The notes beneath the pieces were generated by a model that had not been told where the DNA came from, made no database searches, and saw only the letters and a program-made list of their open reading frames with translations. From NCBI GenBank assembly GCA_035549015.1, contig DASZRW010000015.1, positions 1 through 64,000 on the forward strand: DNA of 64,000 nt, written 5' to 3'. A program made the translations under genes and the position numbers. The number at the start of each line of letters is the position of its first letter. The first letter of the stretch is position 1. The DNA comes from JAFDZV01 sp035549015. GTDB taxonomy: Bacteria > Bacteroidota > Ignavibacteria > OLB7. Positions 23,869 through 34,312 of this stretch are shown one piece after another.

Positions 23869-26355
23869 ATGCCGACCGAACTCTTCCCGCACATCTTTCT
23901 CCCGTCCCCACCACAGGTCACTGGGTTTACCTCGATTCTTAGTGGCGGCGGTAAGCCGAGGAACCAGAACCGGGATCGCAACGCTCACGCGGAGTACCTG
24001 CGTGCCGGCCTGGATGCCGCATGGCAACAGGCTCGGGCGCGGACAGCCGCAGTGCATGCGGAACGCCAGGGTTATTATCTGGAGTTCGTCGTCGCTGAAG
24101 GCTGCGAACAGGCGATCAAGAGCCTGGAATCCAGACAATCAGGCATTCGGCTTCTCAACGTTCGGCGTAGTGACGACCAATCCAGACCCTCCTACGCTAC
24201 CGTCTACGTTCCGACGCGTCAAAGCGCGTACTTCCTTCGGAAGATCGATGCGTACCAGACCATGGAAACAGAGAACGGCAGGCCGAAGAACGAGAACCTG
24301 ATCCAGAGCATCGATGACATTCGCAGCGCTGTTGTCGAGGCATTCTGGACCGACGATCCCGAACGGCTTCCTGACGAACATCCCCGTTGGGTGGAAGTGT
24401 GGCTTCGTACAGAGAACGGCGATGAATCGGCGATCGAGCGATTCCGGGAATCTGCCGCTCGATTGGAACTACGCGAACATGAAGGCCGGCCGGTTCTGCG
24501 ATTCCCGGAACGGGCGGTGGTGCTTGTGACAGCGAATCGATCGCAACTCGAACAGTTGATGGATCATGCCGACGACCTTGCAGAATTGCGGGGTGCCTCG
24601 GAGCCTCCGACGTTCTTTACCGAGTTACGGAACAGCGGCCAGGCTGAGTGGGCTCGTAGTCTGCTGGAGCGACTCGAGGTGCCTGAGAAGTCCGAGGTCA
24701 GCATCTGTGTGCTCGATACCGGAATCAACAGGGGGCATGCACTTCTGGAGCCGTTGATTGCCGAGACCGATATGCACACCGTCCGTGAACGGTGGGGAAC
24801 GTACGATCACGACGGTCACGGAACAGGAATGGCGGGGCTTGCCGCTTTCGGTGATCTTCAGCATGCCTTGACCTCGAGTGATCCTGTGCGGGTTCCGCAC
24901 TGCATCGAATCGGCGAAGATCATGCCGCCGTTGCCGGAAGAGAATCCGCAAGAGCTGTGGGGACATGTGACCGCTCAGGGAATTGCGCACGCGGAGATTC
25001 AGGAGCCGGACCGAAGGCGCATTGTCTGTATGGCGGTTACGTCTGAAACGACGCGCGAGCGAGGGCGCCCGAGTTCCTGGTCCGGGGAAATCGATCAGCT
25101 TGCTGCTGGAGTTGATGACGGCCGGCAACGGCTGATCATCGTGAGCGCAGGCAACATCAGGGAGCCGGCTGAATGGAGCGATTATCCGGAAAGTAATCTC
25201 ACCAACGAGGTACACGACCCGGCACAGGCCTGGAATGCGCTTACAGTCGGCGCCTATACACGCAAGGGTCATATCGAGAATGATCCATACCTGACCGGGT
25301 ATGAACCTGTCGCGGAGCCGGGAGGGCTCTCGCCGTTCAGCACCACGTCGCGCACGTGGCCGCATCGTCAATGGCCGATCAAGCCCGAAGTGGTGTTGGA
25401 GGGTGGCAATGTTCTGCGGTCACCATCGGGCGCAATGTTTGATGCCGAAGCTCTGAAGTTGCTCACTACCTGCCATGAACCAAGTGACACACTGTTCACG
25501 ACGTTTGATGGCACAAGCGCGGCCGCCGCTCAGGCAGCATCCATGGCCGCGCGGATCGCGGCGGAGTACCCGTCGGCCTGGCCGGAGACCATTCGGGGGC
25601 TCATCGTTCATTCCGCGGACTGGACCGGCACGATGCGCAAACAATACCCGGTTCAATCCGGCAAGGGTGACTACGAGACGCTTTTGCGCACATGCGGCTA
25701 CGGTGTACCGAATCTTGAGCGCGCGCAATACTGTCTGCGGAATTCGCTTACTCTGATCGCGCAACACAGCCTGCAGCCGTACTATAGAAAGGAAGACAGA
25801 TCGCTTGCCACGAATGAAATGCACCTCTTCGATTTGCCGTGGCCGCGGGACGTTCTTCTGGATAATCAGGATCTCCCGGTGACAATGCGGGTCACACTTT
25901 CCTATTTCGTGGAGCCGGGGCCGGGGGAGATCGGATGGAAGGATCGATATCGCTATCCCTCGCATGGCCTGCGATTCCAGTTGAACGCACCGGGTGAGGA
26001 CGTCGATCACTTCACACGCCGGATCAACAAGCAGGCGCGCGAGAATCCAAAGGAAGGCTCGGGCACTTCTGCTCCGACCGACCATTGGAGGCTTGGCGAG
26101 CAACGGGACGTGGGATCGATTCACTCGGACGTGTGGAGCGGCACGGCGGCGGAACTGGCCGGCTCGAACCTGATCGCCGTGCATCCGACGATTGGATGGT
26201 GGCGCGAGCGCCATCACCTGGGCCGCTTCGAGAGCCAATGCCGGTATTCGCTGATCGTGTCGATAGAAACACCAACGCAGGAGATCGACATCTACACGCC
26301 GGTTGCGTTACGCATCGGTATTCCGACGCCGGTACCCATCGAGATTCGTTCTTGA
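23869..26355 (+). CDS. ietS: subtilisin-like serine protease, IetS-like, 828 aa
   Basis: S8 family peptidase without signal peptide, so cytoplasmic. The catalytic triad is visible: Asp283 (VLDTGINRGH), His317 (HDGHGTGMAG) and Ser550 (FDGTSAAAAQAAS), with oxyanion Asn in IIVSAGN. About 270 N-terminal residues precede the protease domain (PHIFLPSPPQVTGFTSILSG and GYYLEFVVAEGCEQAIKSLE) and about 250 residues follow it (LPWPRDVLLDNQDLPVTMRV), both typical of IetS. The gene follows ietA by 92 bases. In the known system the protease is the toxic effector and is held in check by the AAA ATPase. All catalytic residues are present, so it should be active. Confidence 0.9.
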   Translation: MPTELFPHIFLPSPPQVTGFTSILSGGGKPRNQNRDRNAHAEYLRAGLDAAWQQARARTAAVHAERQGYYLEFVVAEGCEQAIKSLESRQSGIRLLNVRRSDDQSRPSYATVYVPTRQSAYFLRKIDAYQTMETENGRPKNENLIQSIDDIRSAVVEAFWTDDPERLPDEHPRWVEVWLRTENGDESAIERFRESAARLELREHEGRPVLRFPERAVVLVTANRSQLEQLMDHADDLAELRGASEPPTFFTELRNSGQAEWARSLLERLEVPEKSEVSICVLDTGINRGHALLEPLIAETDMHTVRERWGTYDHDGHGTGMAGLAAFGDLQHALTSSDPVRVPHCIESAKIMPPLPEENPQELWGHVTAQGIAHAEIQEPDRRRIVCMAVTSETTRERGRPSSWSGEIDQLAAGVDDGRQRLIIVSAGNIREPAEWSDYPESNLTNEVHDPAQAWNALTVGAYTRKGHIENDPYLTGYEPVAEPGGLSPFSTTSRTWPHRQWPIKPEVVLEGGNVLRSPSGAMFDAEALKLLTTCHEPSDTLFTTFDGTSAAAAQAASMAARIAAEYPSAWPETIRGLIVHSADWTGTMRKQYPVQSGKGDYETLLRTCGYGVPNLERAQYCLRNSLTLIAQHSLQPYYRKEDRSLATNEMHLFDLPWPRDVLLDNQDLPVTMRVTLSYFVEPGPGEIGWKDRYRYPSHGLRFQLNAPGEDVDHFTRRINKQARENPKEGSGTSAPTDHWRLGEQRDVGSIHSDVWSGTAAELAGSNLIAVHPTIGWWRERHHLGRFESQCRYSLIVSIETPTQEIDIYTPVALRIGIPTPVPIEIRS

Positions 26356-26565
26356 CCGCTCGTTCCTATGCTGCGTTTCATGCGCATGCTGCGTCCCTGC
26401 ACGTTGCGGTAAAGTTGAGACGGAAGCAGCCGGCTACACGATGCCTGCCCGTATGAAGCCGCGAACCGCGATATTGCACCACCTTCATCCCATCAGGTCC
26501 CTGTCCGGAAACAACCGGCCGTCCGTTGGTGCGAGCATCGATGCCGCCGGCCGAAACACGCGCTC

Positions 26566-28572
26566 ATGACGATGGCATCACGATCATCCCAGACATCCCG
26601 CGAGATGCTTCTGCGCGCGCAGGAGATTCGCGAGCTGATCCGCGACGCACGCGGAGGCTCGGTGCCGGACTATGTTGCCCGGGCTCTTCGCTATCGCTAT
26701 ATGGAGCCGTACGAGGAGGATGCGGTGGAGATCGCCGAGCTGCTCGGCGATCTGGTAGAGACGGCGCGCATGCGGATCGAGGAGAACGGCATCGAGCCGC
26801 TGCACGATGAGCATGGCCGGCCGCCGAAGCTGCCGAAGCGGGAACGTCAGAGCGTGGCGAACCTTGCGATGCTGATGGCCACGCGCTCGGCGGCGCTTCT
26901 CTTCGCGGAGCGCCGGGAGGAGGCGCTCGAGGTTGCGCGGGAAGGGCTGGCGTGGGGGAGAACGGCGCAGGATCATGAGCAACTGGCGCTTGGACTGATA
27001 GCCCTCTACGCCATCTACGAACGCCTGGGCAGATGGGGCGAGCAGCGTGAGGCAATCATGCAGGCGTACGACGAGGCACGTGCCTCCGGGAATGCGAAGA
27101 TGATCATCGACTCTCTGCTGCCGTTGATCTCCTACCTGATCGAGGCAATGGAGCTGGATGAATCGGAGCGTCTGAACAACGAGGTGCAGAGGATTCTGCG
27201 GGATGATCTTCCCCTCGAGGACCGTCATCCCTCGTATGCGGTCTCGCTATCGCATGAAGCGCGGATCGCGCGTTATCGCGGCCACGAGGCGGAGAGCATC
27301 CATGGATTTCGCGAAGCGCTTCGCTGGGCCGATGCGGCATTGTATCCGCTGACGCGATGCAGCATCCTTTCGCATCTCGGCTCCAGCTACGTCATGCTCA
27401 ATCAACACCGCCAGTGCATCGAATGCCAGCGCGAGCTTGTGGAGATTGCCGATACGATCGGGATAGACAAGCTCAGGAGCCTGGCATACATGAACCTCGC
27501 CGAGACACACCAGCGGCTGGAGGAACATGAACAGGCAATGGAACTGCTGGATCATGCCGAACGGTGCGGCGCGGCCGGTTCGTGGGACCACATCTCACTG
27601 ATCATGTTGCGACGGGCCGAACTGTTGACCACGCTCCAGCGCCTGGAGGAAGCGGCCGTACTCTGCCGGCGGATTGTCGAGAGTACCAACGAGGTGCGAC
27701 GGGCGCGACGGCTGTATGTGGCATTGTGCATGCTCGGGCAGATCGAGGAGCAGTGTCTGCGATACGAAAGTGCCCTGGAGTATTACAACCAGGCCTGTGC
27801 CATTACCGGAAACGACACGGCAAAGTATTTCGTTGCGGCGCAGCTCGGGATTGCACGGATGTTCCATGCGTTGGAACGGTACGACGAAGCTCTTGCCATG
27901 CTCGATACCATCGTCTTTCGCGACGCGACTCCCCCTGCGCGCGAGGTGCAGGCGTTGCGTCTGCGCGCTGCGATCGCGGAGGATCGTGGTGACCTGAGAA
28001 CAGTGATCGAGTGCGAACGCAGGGCGGCCGTCATGGAACAGGAGCTGCTGGCGCGCAAGTCCGAACAATCGTTGCACAGTGCGCGCATCATGATGGAGAC
28101 CGACCTGCTGGAGCGGGAGGCGGAGCTGGAACGGGAGCGGCGGCGGCGGCTGGAGCGGGAGCTTGCCAGTGCCGTGGTGGCGCTTGGCGACACTCGCCAT
28201 GCGGTAGCGGCGGAGAAGTGTCTTCTGGATGCGATCGAACAGAGCGCCGGCAATTCCGGGCATGCCATGACCGCCGCCGTACGCGACGTTCTTCATGCGT
28301 TCCGTTCAGGAGCGCATTCGCAGGAGACGGTGTACCACTATTTGTCGAAGGTGGAGAGTGATTTCCTGCTCCGTCTGCGAGGGCGCTACCCGGGCATCAC
28401 GCGCAGTCAGGAACGATTGTGCGGGCTGATCCGCGCGGGTCTCGATTTCAAGGTGATCGGATCGCTGCTCGGCCTGCAGCCCGAGGGATTGAAGGCCCTG
28501 CGCAAGCGGCTGCGCAGGCAGCTCGGTTTGGAACCGGAGACCACGCTCGAGAAGTTCCTCGCGGAATTCTGA
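26566..28572 (+). CDS. TPR-rich regulator with C-terminal HTH, 668 aa
   Basis: About ten TPR-like helix pairs (for example ALALGLIALYAIYERLGRWG, RSLAYMNLAETHQRLEEHEQ, ALEYYNQACAITGN) fill residues 60-470. A charged coiled coil follows (about 510-550, ERERRRRLERELASA). The last about 80 residues have a LuxR-like helix-turn-helix (YPGITRSQERLCGLIRAGLD, then GSLLGLQPEGLKALRKRLRR). No membrane segment is seen, unlike many Bacteroidetes TPR-LuxR regulators. It is probably a DNA-binding regulator or a sensor of protein partners. Target genes are unknown; the split gene at 28677 follows by 104 bases. Confidence 0.82.
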   Translation: MTMASRSSQTSREMLLRAQEIRELIRDARGGSVPDYVARALRYRYMEPYEEDAVEIAELLGDLVETARMRIEENGIEPLHDEHGRPPKLPKRERQSVANLAMLMATRSAALLFAERREEALEVAREGLAWGRTAQDHEQLALGLIALYAIYERLGRWGEQREAIMQAYDEARASGNAKMIIDSLLPLISYLIEAMELDESERLNNEVQRILRDDLPLEDRHPSYAVSLSHEARIARYRGHEAESIHGFREALRWADAALYPLTRCSILSHLGSSYVMLNQHRQCIECQRELVEIADTIGIDKLRSLAYMNLAETHQRLEEHEQAMELLDHAERCGAAGSWDHISLIMLRRAELLTTLQRLEEAAVLCRRIVESTNEVRRARRLYVALCMLGQIEEQCLRYESALEYYNQACAITGNDTAKYFVAAQLGIARMFHALERYDEALAMLDTIVFRDATPPAREVQALRLRAAIAEDRGDLRTVIECERRAAVMEQELLARKSEQSLHSARIMMETDLLEREAELERERRRRLERELASAVVALGDTRHAVAAEKCLLDAIEQSAGNSGHAMTAAVRDVLHAFRSGAHSQETVYHYLSKVESDFLLRLRGRYPGITRSQERLCGLIRAGLDFKVIGSLLGLQPEGLKALRKRLRRQLGLEPETTLEKFLAEF

Positions 28573-28676
28573 TTGAGTAGTGGCCGGGTATCAGGCGCTC
28601 CGCCCCGCCCGCTCTCATTGCCCGCAGTCTCCGGTGCAAGTGCGCCGGAAGCGAACGTTCAACGACGGGAGACATC

Positions 28677-29437
28677 ATGAACATTCTCTTGGACAGCATG
28701 GGAGCCCGGGTACAGGTCCGGAACGAGACCTCCAATCGTCTCAACACGCTCTACGTGGCGCTGGGCGCGGCCGGGTATCCCTACCCATCCCCCAGCTATA
28801 CTCAGCCTGTCTCGTCGCAACTCGATGGCGTGGATGTGTGCGTGATTCTCACGCACCAGCGGGCCAACACGCCCGGCTATCCGCCGGCAATTCCATCCGG
28901 CACGTCGTTCCGGTTTCCGTCCGCCGACCTGCAGGGCATCCCGGAGTGGGCGAGCGGCGGCGGGGGCCTGCTCCCTATCAGCAATCATGGACTTCTGGGG
29001 CACATGCCGGATTGCCGGCCGCTCAATGACATCCCGCTGGCGGCTGCGATGGGAAGCACCATCGTGGCCGCCTCCTGCTCCGACAGCAACGAACTGCAGA
29101 ACCCGCTCGTGATGACGCCCGCATCCACGGCACCCCCGCAATCGCCGACGGCGTAAGCAACGTGCAGGTGTGGGACTCCTGCGGCATCGGCGCACCGAAC
29201 GGCGAGGTGATTCTTCCGATCCCGCTGGATTGCTACGATGCCGGCGGGAATAACTACAACCCCGCCGACTATGCCTTCGCGGTTGCCTCTGCGTATGGAT
29301 CGGGGAACGTGATCGTTGCCGGGCACTCCGGCATCGCGGGTGATGACAACGGGGTCACCTGTGCTTCGCCGGGGGAGATCGGATGTGGAAGCAATCTCAC
29401 CTTCCTGATGAACTGCATCGGCTATCTCGGGAGCTGA
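28677..29437 (+). pseudogene. frameshifted GATase-like/DUF4350-type protein
   Basis: The first frame (28677-29156) starts NILLDSMGARVQVRNETSNR and reaches DSNELQNPLVMTP. Then homology-like sequence continues in another frame as RIHGTPAIADGVSNVQVWDS, running to the stop at 29437 with VIVAGHSGIAGDDNG and LTFLMNCIGYLG. Together they make a plausible 250-residue protein of the type I glutamine amidotransferase-like fold (DUF4350/GldG-like ending). The shift lies near 29110-29135. No signal peptide is present. Either the gene is broken or the assembly contains an indel. Confidence 0.65.
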
Positions 29438-29559
29438 GGATGAATGCCGAAGGAGGTGTGGCCGCCGGTGAGAAGCTTTCGTTGCCAACTGCATGATCCC
29501 CGATGCGGAGGCGTGGAAGGATCGGGAAAGGAACTGCATCGATACCACGGACGAACCGA

Positions 29560-30045
29560 ATGAATGATATTCCGACATCGGTACCAGTCGTTGAAAAGAC
29601 CATCGAGATTTCCGCGCCCCCGAGTGCAGTGTGGCGTGCGCTCACGGAGCCGGAGCAGATAGAGCAATGGATGGGGGGCTCACGCATGGAGTCCGCATGG
29701 GAGCCCGGAGCCGCTATCAGGTTCACCGGCAAACTGCACGAGAAGATGAATCGCGATCGTGCCACCGTGCTTGCGGTGGATCACGAAAGGTTGCTGAGGT
29801 ACAGCTACTGGACGGAGGTCTCGGAGTTTCCCGACCTGCCGGAACATCGGACAGTGATCACGCTCAGCCTGGAGGGCACCGGCAACGAGACCCGCCTTTC
29901 GGTTCGTCACGAGAACTTCCACGATGACGTGGCATACAAACATGGCAACTTCTTCTGGGGAGGTGCGCTCGCCGGGGTGAAGAAGCTGGTGGAGCGGCAG
30001 CACGGGGAAGGCGGGATCGCACTTCGAAGGCACGAACATTCATGA
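29560..30045 (+). CDS. SRPBCC/AHSA1-family protein, 161 aa
   Basis: START-like ligand-binding protein: VEKTIEISAPPSAVWRALTE, EPEQIEQWMGG, MESAWEPGAAIRFTGKLHE, and ALAGVKKLVERQHGEGG near the end are standard for AHSA1/CalC-like SRPBCC proteins. They bind hydrophobic ligands; most bacterial members have no defined role. The next gene overlaps its stop (ATGA at 30042-30045), so translation of the two is coupled. Confidence 0.9.
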   Translation: MNDIPTSVPVVEKTIEISAPPSAVWRALTEPEQIEQWMGGSRMESAWEPGAAIRFTGKLHEKMNRDRATVLAVDHERLLRYSYWTEVSEFPDLPEHRTVITLSLEGTGNETRLSVRHENFHDDVAYKHGNFFWGGALAGVKKLVERQHGEGGIALRRHEHS

Positions 30046-30983
30046 GCACAACCCCCGAGCCGATCTCCTGGTTGTTGGAGGGCGATCCCGCCATCCGCTG
30101 GCAGACGATGCGCGATCTGCAGCATGCATCAGTGCGGCGCTGGCAGGCGGAGCGCCGCCGCACATTGATCGAGGGGTGGGGCGCGCAGTTGTTGATGCGG
30201 CAGGCGCCCGATGGAAGCTGGGGCGGAGGTATCTACTCGCCGAAGTGGATCTCCACTACCTACACGCTCCTCGCGCTGCGCGACATCGGCATTCCGCGCG
30301 ACCACCGGCCGGCTCATCGTGCAGCGGGGCTGGTGCTGGAGAGGCAACTGGGCGGCGCGCGCGACGACGCGTTCATGCAGAATCTGGCCGCCTGCGACCG
30401 CTGCATCGTCGGCATGGATCTCTCGATCGCGGCATGCTTCGGCATCCGCGACGAGCGGGTTGATGCCATCGTCGAGAACCTGCTTTCGGAGATGATGCCG
30501 GACGGTGCATGGAACTGCCGCCGCGCGCGCAGGCCGAAGCCGCATCACAGTTCGTTCCACACAACGTTCAACGTGCTCGAAGGTCTGCGCGAGTGGTTGG
30601 ATGCCACGCCGGAGCATGCGCTGCGAAACGACGTGCTCGAAGCCGAACGCAGTGCGCTGGAGTTCATGCTCCAGCATCGCCTCTTCAAGTCGGACAGGAC
30701 CGGCAACATCATCAACTCCAGATTCACCACGCTCTCCTACCCGCATCGCTGGTACTACAACGTGTTGCGCGGCCTGGAGTACTTCGCCCGCGTGAACGCT
30801 CCACGCGATGAACGATTGCAGGACGCCATGGAATGGCTTGTTGGCCGTCGCAGCACGGACGGCACCTGGCCGGTGCAGTATGCATATCCCGGCAAAACGT
30901 TCTTCACGATGGAGAAGGTGGGGAGGCCCAGCCGCTGGAATACATTGCGTGCGCTGCGGGTACTGCAATGGTGGGAGAGGTGA
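30042..30983 (+). CDS. alpha/alpha toroid (terpene cyclase/prenyltransferase-like) protein, 313 aa
   Basis: The protein is built of repeated helical units ending in DGSWGG, DGAWNC and DGTWPVQ motifs, as in the (alpha/alpha)6 toroid of squalene-hopene cyclase and prenyltransferase beta subunits. It lacks the DxDD catalytic motif of class II cyclases, so it is more likely a toroid of other function. Start overlaps the SRPBCC gene by 4 bases, implying a two-gene unit. Similar proteins are usually annotated as squalene-hopene cyclase-like or toroid domain proteins with unknown role. No signal peptide. Confidence 0.8.
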   Translation: MSTTPEPISWLLEGDPAIRWQTMRDLQHASVRRWQAERRRTLIEGWGAQLLMRQAPDGSWGGGIYSPKWISTTYTLLALRDIGIPRDHRPAHRAAGLVLERQLGGARDDAFMQNLAACDRCIVGMDLSIAACFGIRDERVDAIVENLLSEMMPDGAWNCRRARRPKPHHSSFHTTFNVLEGLREWLDATPEHALRNDVLEAERSALEFMLQHRLFKSDRTGNIINSRFTTLSYPHRWYYNVLRGLEYFARVNAPRDERLQDAMEWLVGRRSTDGTWPVQYAYPGKTFFTMEKVGRPSRWNTLRALRVLQWWER

Positions 30984-31212
30984 AATGCTGCGGTGCTTCA
31001 ACGGAGTGAGTGCAATTGCGTTTCGCCTCCCGCCGGTACCGATTCCAGAGCGAAGGCCTGTTGGTGGAACAGGCGGAGCGGCTGCCGTGCCGGTACGGCA
31101 ACACTCTGCGCGAAGAGGTTCGCGAACTGCGGCCTCTGCGAGGCGAGTGGGCGGGGGGGAGTGAACGCAATGCATGGAGACCGATTCCCCCGCCGCCCAC
31201 CTGCCGCTTCCC

Positions 31213-32859
31213 CTATCGTCCAATCACCACGCGATATCCCATCGCTCCTTCCCCTGTCCGCAATACAATCAGGTAGTTGCCGTGCGCAAGATCTTCAACG
31301 TTGAACCTGATCGGGCTTCCATGTTCGAGGGTGTTCACCGGCCGGCTCACGCACTCGCCGAGCAGCGAATAGATTGCCGCGTCCGTCACGGTCGGAGCCT
31401 GGGCCGCTGGCAGCAGCAGGAGCTGGTGATCATGCTCCGCAATCGTGAACGGAGAACCGGCTCCGCCGTGATCGGCCGCGAGACCCACGCCGCTGGTCGA
31501 GGCGATCTTCGCGATGAAGATGTCGTCCCCCACGATTGCCGTGTCCGAGCTTCCGAAGCTGGTGACTGTCCGGCTGCCGAGCCGCAGTGCTCCGCTGAAG
31601 TGCCCGGCTACAATGACGGTGTGCGCCGAGTCGATCGAGACCGGCCCGCCATCGGCGCTGCTCAGGCCGCCAACGGCGGCATTGGTCGTCTGCCAGACTT
31701 CGCTGCCGGCGGGCGAAAGCTTCGTGAGGAAGAACGTTCCCTGCGGAAGCAATTGCGAATAGCCACTGACGAAAATGCTCCCGTCCGTATCGATCGCAAG
31801 CCCCTCGATGAGTTGCAGAAAGTCCCCGCCATACTGGGTTGTCCAGATCTCCGTGCCGTCGGCTCGATACTTGACCACCAGCGCGTCGGCTTCCGATACG
31901 GACTGCATGACATCGCGGCCGATGGTGATGCTGTCGAGATAGGAGATCGCCAGATAGATATTCCCATCGCGATCCAGCTTCAACAGCAGCGGCATCGGTA
32001 TGAACGGCTGGGCCGGCGAGAACGATGGTCCGCCGTCCGCATGTGCCCAGGCGGTTGTGCCGTCGGCGTGATAGCGTACGAGAAAGAAGTTGGTGCCGCC
32101 GGTTGCGGTGATGCTGCGATCGCCGAAGGTTGCCGTGCCACGGAACTGCCCCAGCATTACGATGTCGCCATTCCGATCGGCCGCAATCTTCTCGCATTCC
32201 TCGGTTGCGCTTCCGCCCCCGCGTACCGCCTCGAGGAATGTGCCGTTGCTGTCCGCCATGGCGAGATAGACATCGCCCCTCCCCGCGCTCGCAAGGTGAG
32301 TGCCGCCGAAGTCCACCGTGCCGGTGAAATCGCCGCCGATCCAGACGCCTCCCGACGTTGCGGCCATGGTCGCCACGTGAATCGAGTCGCTGCCGGAGAG
32401 AGTCTTCTGCCAGAGAAGCCGTCCGGCAGCGTTGTACCTGGCGAACATGATGTTCTTGTCGCTCGTGGCATTGAGCGTATCCAGGTGTCCTCCGGCATCG
32501 ATGTACGCCGTGTTACCATAGAACGACGCCGCCACATAGACGTTGCCGGCGGGGTCCACGCCCATTGCTGCGCGCCTGCTCAGCGCGCCGGTAAGGATGG
32601 AGCGTGTCCATCGCATGGTTCCGTCAGGCGAGGAACAGGTGAGAAACTGCCTGACCATGTTGGCGGGATCATCCGCGGTGAAGTCCAGCAGGTACGTGGT
32701 TACATAGATGTTGCCGGCGGCATCGAGAGCGGCCTCCGTGGGTTGTTCGTTCCCCGACATCGGGAAGGACCAGAGGTTGGACCACGTCGGGGTCTGCGCC
32801 TGCATCGATGCGGCGAAGAGAAGGGGGGCCAGTACGATCGTGAGGGTACGGATACGCAT
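31213..32859 (-). CDS. secreted SBBP-repeat beta-propeller protein with T9SS-like C-terminus, 548 aa
   Basis: Signal peptide (RIRTLTIVLAPLLFAASMQA). The body has repeats of the SBBP type: DAAGNIYVTTYLLDF, DPAGNVYVAASFYGN, GGVWIGGDFTGTVDFGG, RNGDIVMLGQFRGTATFGD, DGSIFVSGYSQ. The end (AIYSLLGECVSRPV ... DLAHGNYLIVLRTGEG ... YRVVIGR) fits a T9SS type A sorting domain, though the NPA-like start of that domain is weak. Such proteins are surface or extracellular, of unknown ligand. It is transcribed alone on the minus strand. Confidence 0.85.
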   Translation of the reverse strand: MRIRTLTIVLAPLLFAASMQAQTPTWSNLWSFPMSGNEQPTEAALDAAGNIYVTTYLLDFTADDPANMVRQFLTCSSPDGTMRWTRSILTGALSRRAAMGVDPAGNVYVAASFYGNTAYIDAGGHLDTLNATSDKNIMFARYNAAGRLLWQKTLSGSDSIHVATMAATSGGVWIGGDFTGTVDFGGTHLASAGRGDVYLAMADSNGTFLEAVRGGGSATEECEKIAADRNGDIVMLGQFRGTATFGDRSITATGGTNFFLVRYHADGTTAWAHADGGPSFSPAQPFIPMPLLLKLDRDGNIYLAISYLDSITIGRDVMQSVSEADALVVKYRADGTEIWTTQYGGDFLQLIEGLAIDTDGSIFVSGYSQLLPQGTFFLTKLSPAGSEVWQTTNAAVGGLSSADGGPVSIDSAHTVIVAGHFSGALRLGSRTVTSFGSSDTAIVGDDIFIAKIASTSGVGLAADHGGAGSPFTIAEHDHQLLLLPAAQAPTVTDAAIYSLLGECVSRPVNTLEHGSPIRFNVEDLAHGNYLIVLRTGEGAMGYRVVIGR

Positions 32860-33442
32860 GGTTGTATGAAGGATGTGATTACGAAATGCGGGAGAGAGAA
32901 TGCTTCGGTCTGCAGCCGAACATATCCGGGGTGCGTTGCGCATGACGAACGGATGTTCGGGCGGTTCTAAAGATTCCAATGGCGGTTGTGGGCTGCTTCG
33001 GCCGGCGAGAACGATCGCAACAGGGGGCTGGGAGAGGGCGGCGCGGGATGCATGGATGGTGTGGTGCCGGGGATTTCGGCATCGGAAGCGCCTGCGTTGC
33101 CGGCCGATGGCGGCATGCATGCCATGCGGCATGCAACGAACCGATGTTGGCCTGCTACTTAAGATTCCAACTTCATACCGGAGTCCGTCGGCTCACGATT
33201 GAGTAGTGATGGAGCAGTGGCGCGCGCACTCCTGCGCGGATATTGCCTGCGGTTCAGGGTCGATGTCTGCCGGCATGGGACAGTTGCCTGCGCTCGAGAA
33301 TCGTACGTCCGGGCGGGCAAAGTCTGCTCTCGTCGACACGGGCGCTCTCCACGCTATCGGGGGGGGGGCGTGGATCGGCGTGCCGTAGGACGCATTGCCC
33401 GTGCGTGGCGGCACGGTCGCGTCGGTCGCGGTTCATCGTTCC
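32860..33442. other. intergenic region, 583 bases
   Basis: No gene is supported. It contains the upstream region of the SBBP-repeat gene (right side) and the 3' region of the VOC gene. A GCATGCATGCCATGCGGCATGC palindrome-rich segment is visible near 33113-33135, and a G-run (9 G) at 33359-33367. I see no convincing promoter. Confidence 0.4.
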
Positions 33443-33814
<372 letters not shown>

Positions 33815-34312
33815 ACGGTACTCCTGTAGTTGTTGCGAACGAGTGCAGTGTTGCGTGCAGTCGAGAGGGGATGATGTCCGCCGTTGGTCCGGAGGCCCGG
33901 TGTGAATCGGCCGGAAGCGATCCGGCACCACGCGAACGCAGCAAGATAGGGAGCGAAGGAGGATATGCATGAGCCTCTCTGTTCTTCGATTGCCAGTCGT
34001 CGAGCCGTACCCCGCACACTTACGCGGGAGGGAATGGCGGATCTGCGAACCACACTATCTGTAGAACCGCTCCCGCCCCTTCCATTCCGCTCCGTCAGGA
34101 GCGGCCTCTCTGTTCTTCGACCCTTCCGGACCGTCTACCGCTGAAATGCTCGCCGCGCCGAACAAATGGCGATCGTCTTCACCGATGCGAAGAGCGCGTT
34201 CCCTTGAATGATTGATCTCCAAGAACAACCTATATTTGCTCCCGGCGAAGCACACTCAACGCTCTCTTCTCCCCGCAAACCTCCACACGGCCCCTCACAA
34301 GGATGTACTATC
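33815..34312. other. intergenic region between VOC gene and IS200-like transposase
   Basis: Contains the 5' region of the VOC gene and repeat copy B1 (34001-34104). The string GCCTCTCTGTTCTTCGA occurs twice, near 33974-33990 and 34104-34120, bracketing that repeat copy. A more AT-rich patch (34195-34260) lies before the transposase gene. No additional gene is supported. Confidence 0.5.
34001..34104 (-). repeat. dispersed repeat unit B, partial copy 1
   Basis: This segment (CGAGCCGTACCCCGCAC ... GCGGGAGGGAAT ... CTATCTGTAGAACCGCTCCC ... CGCTCCGTCAGGAGCG) is nearly identical to 35045-35147 and, in reverse orientation, to 46995-47070. It ends in the palindrome CGCTCC-GTCA-GGAGCG. It lies 210 bases upstream of an IS200-like transposase gene. 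Confidence 0.85.

Noticed and set aside
30042..30983. Functional squalene-hopene cyclase
   Set aside because: The toroid repeats are present but the DxDD catalytic motif and full length (about 650 aa) are missing.
31174..32970. 598-codon plus-strand open frame
   Set aside because: Antisense of the SBBP-repeat gene, whose signal peptide and repeats on the minus strand are clear.
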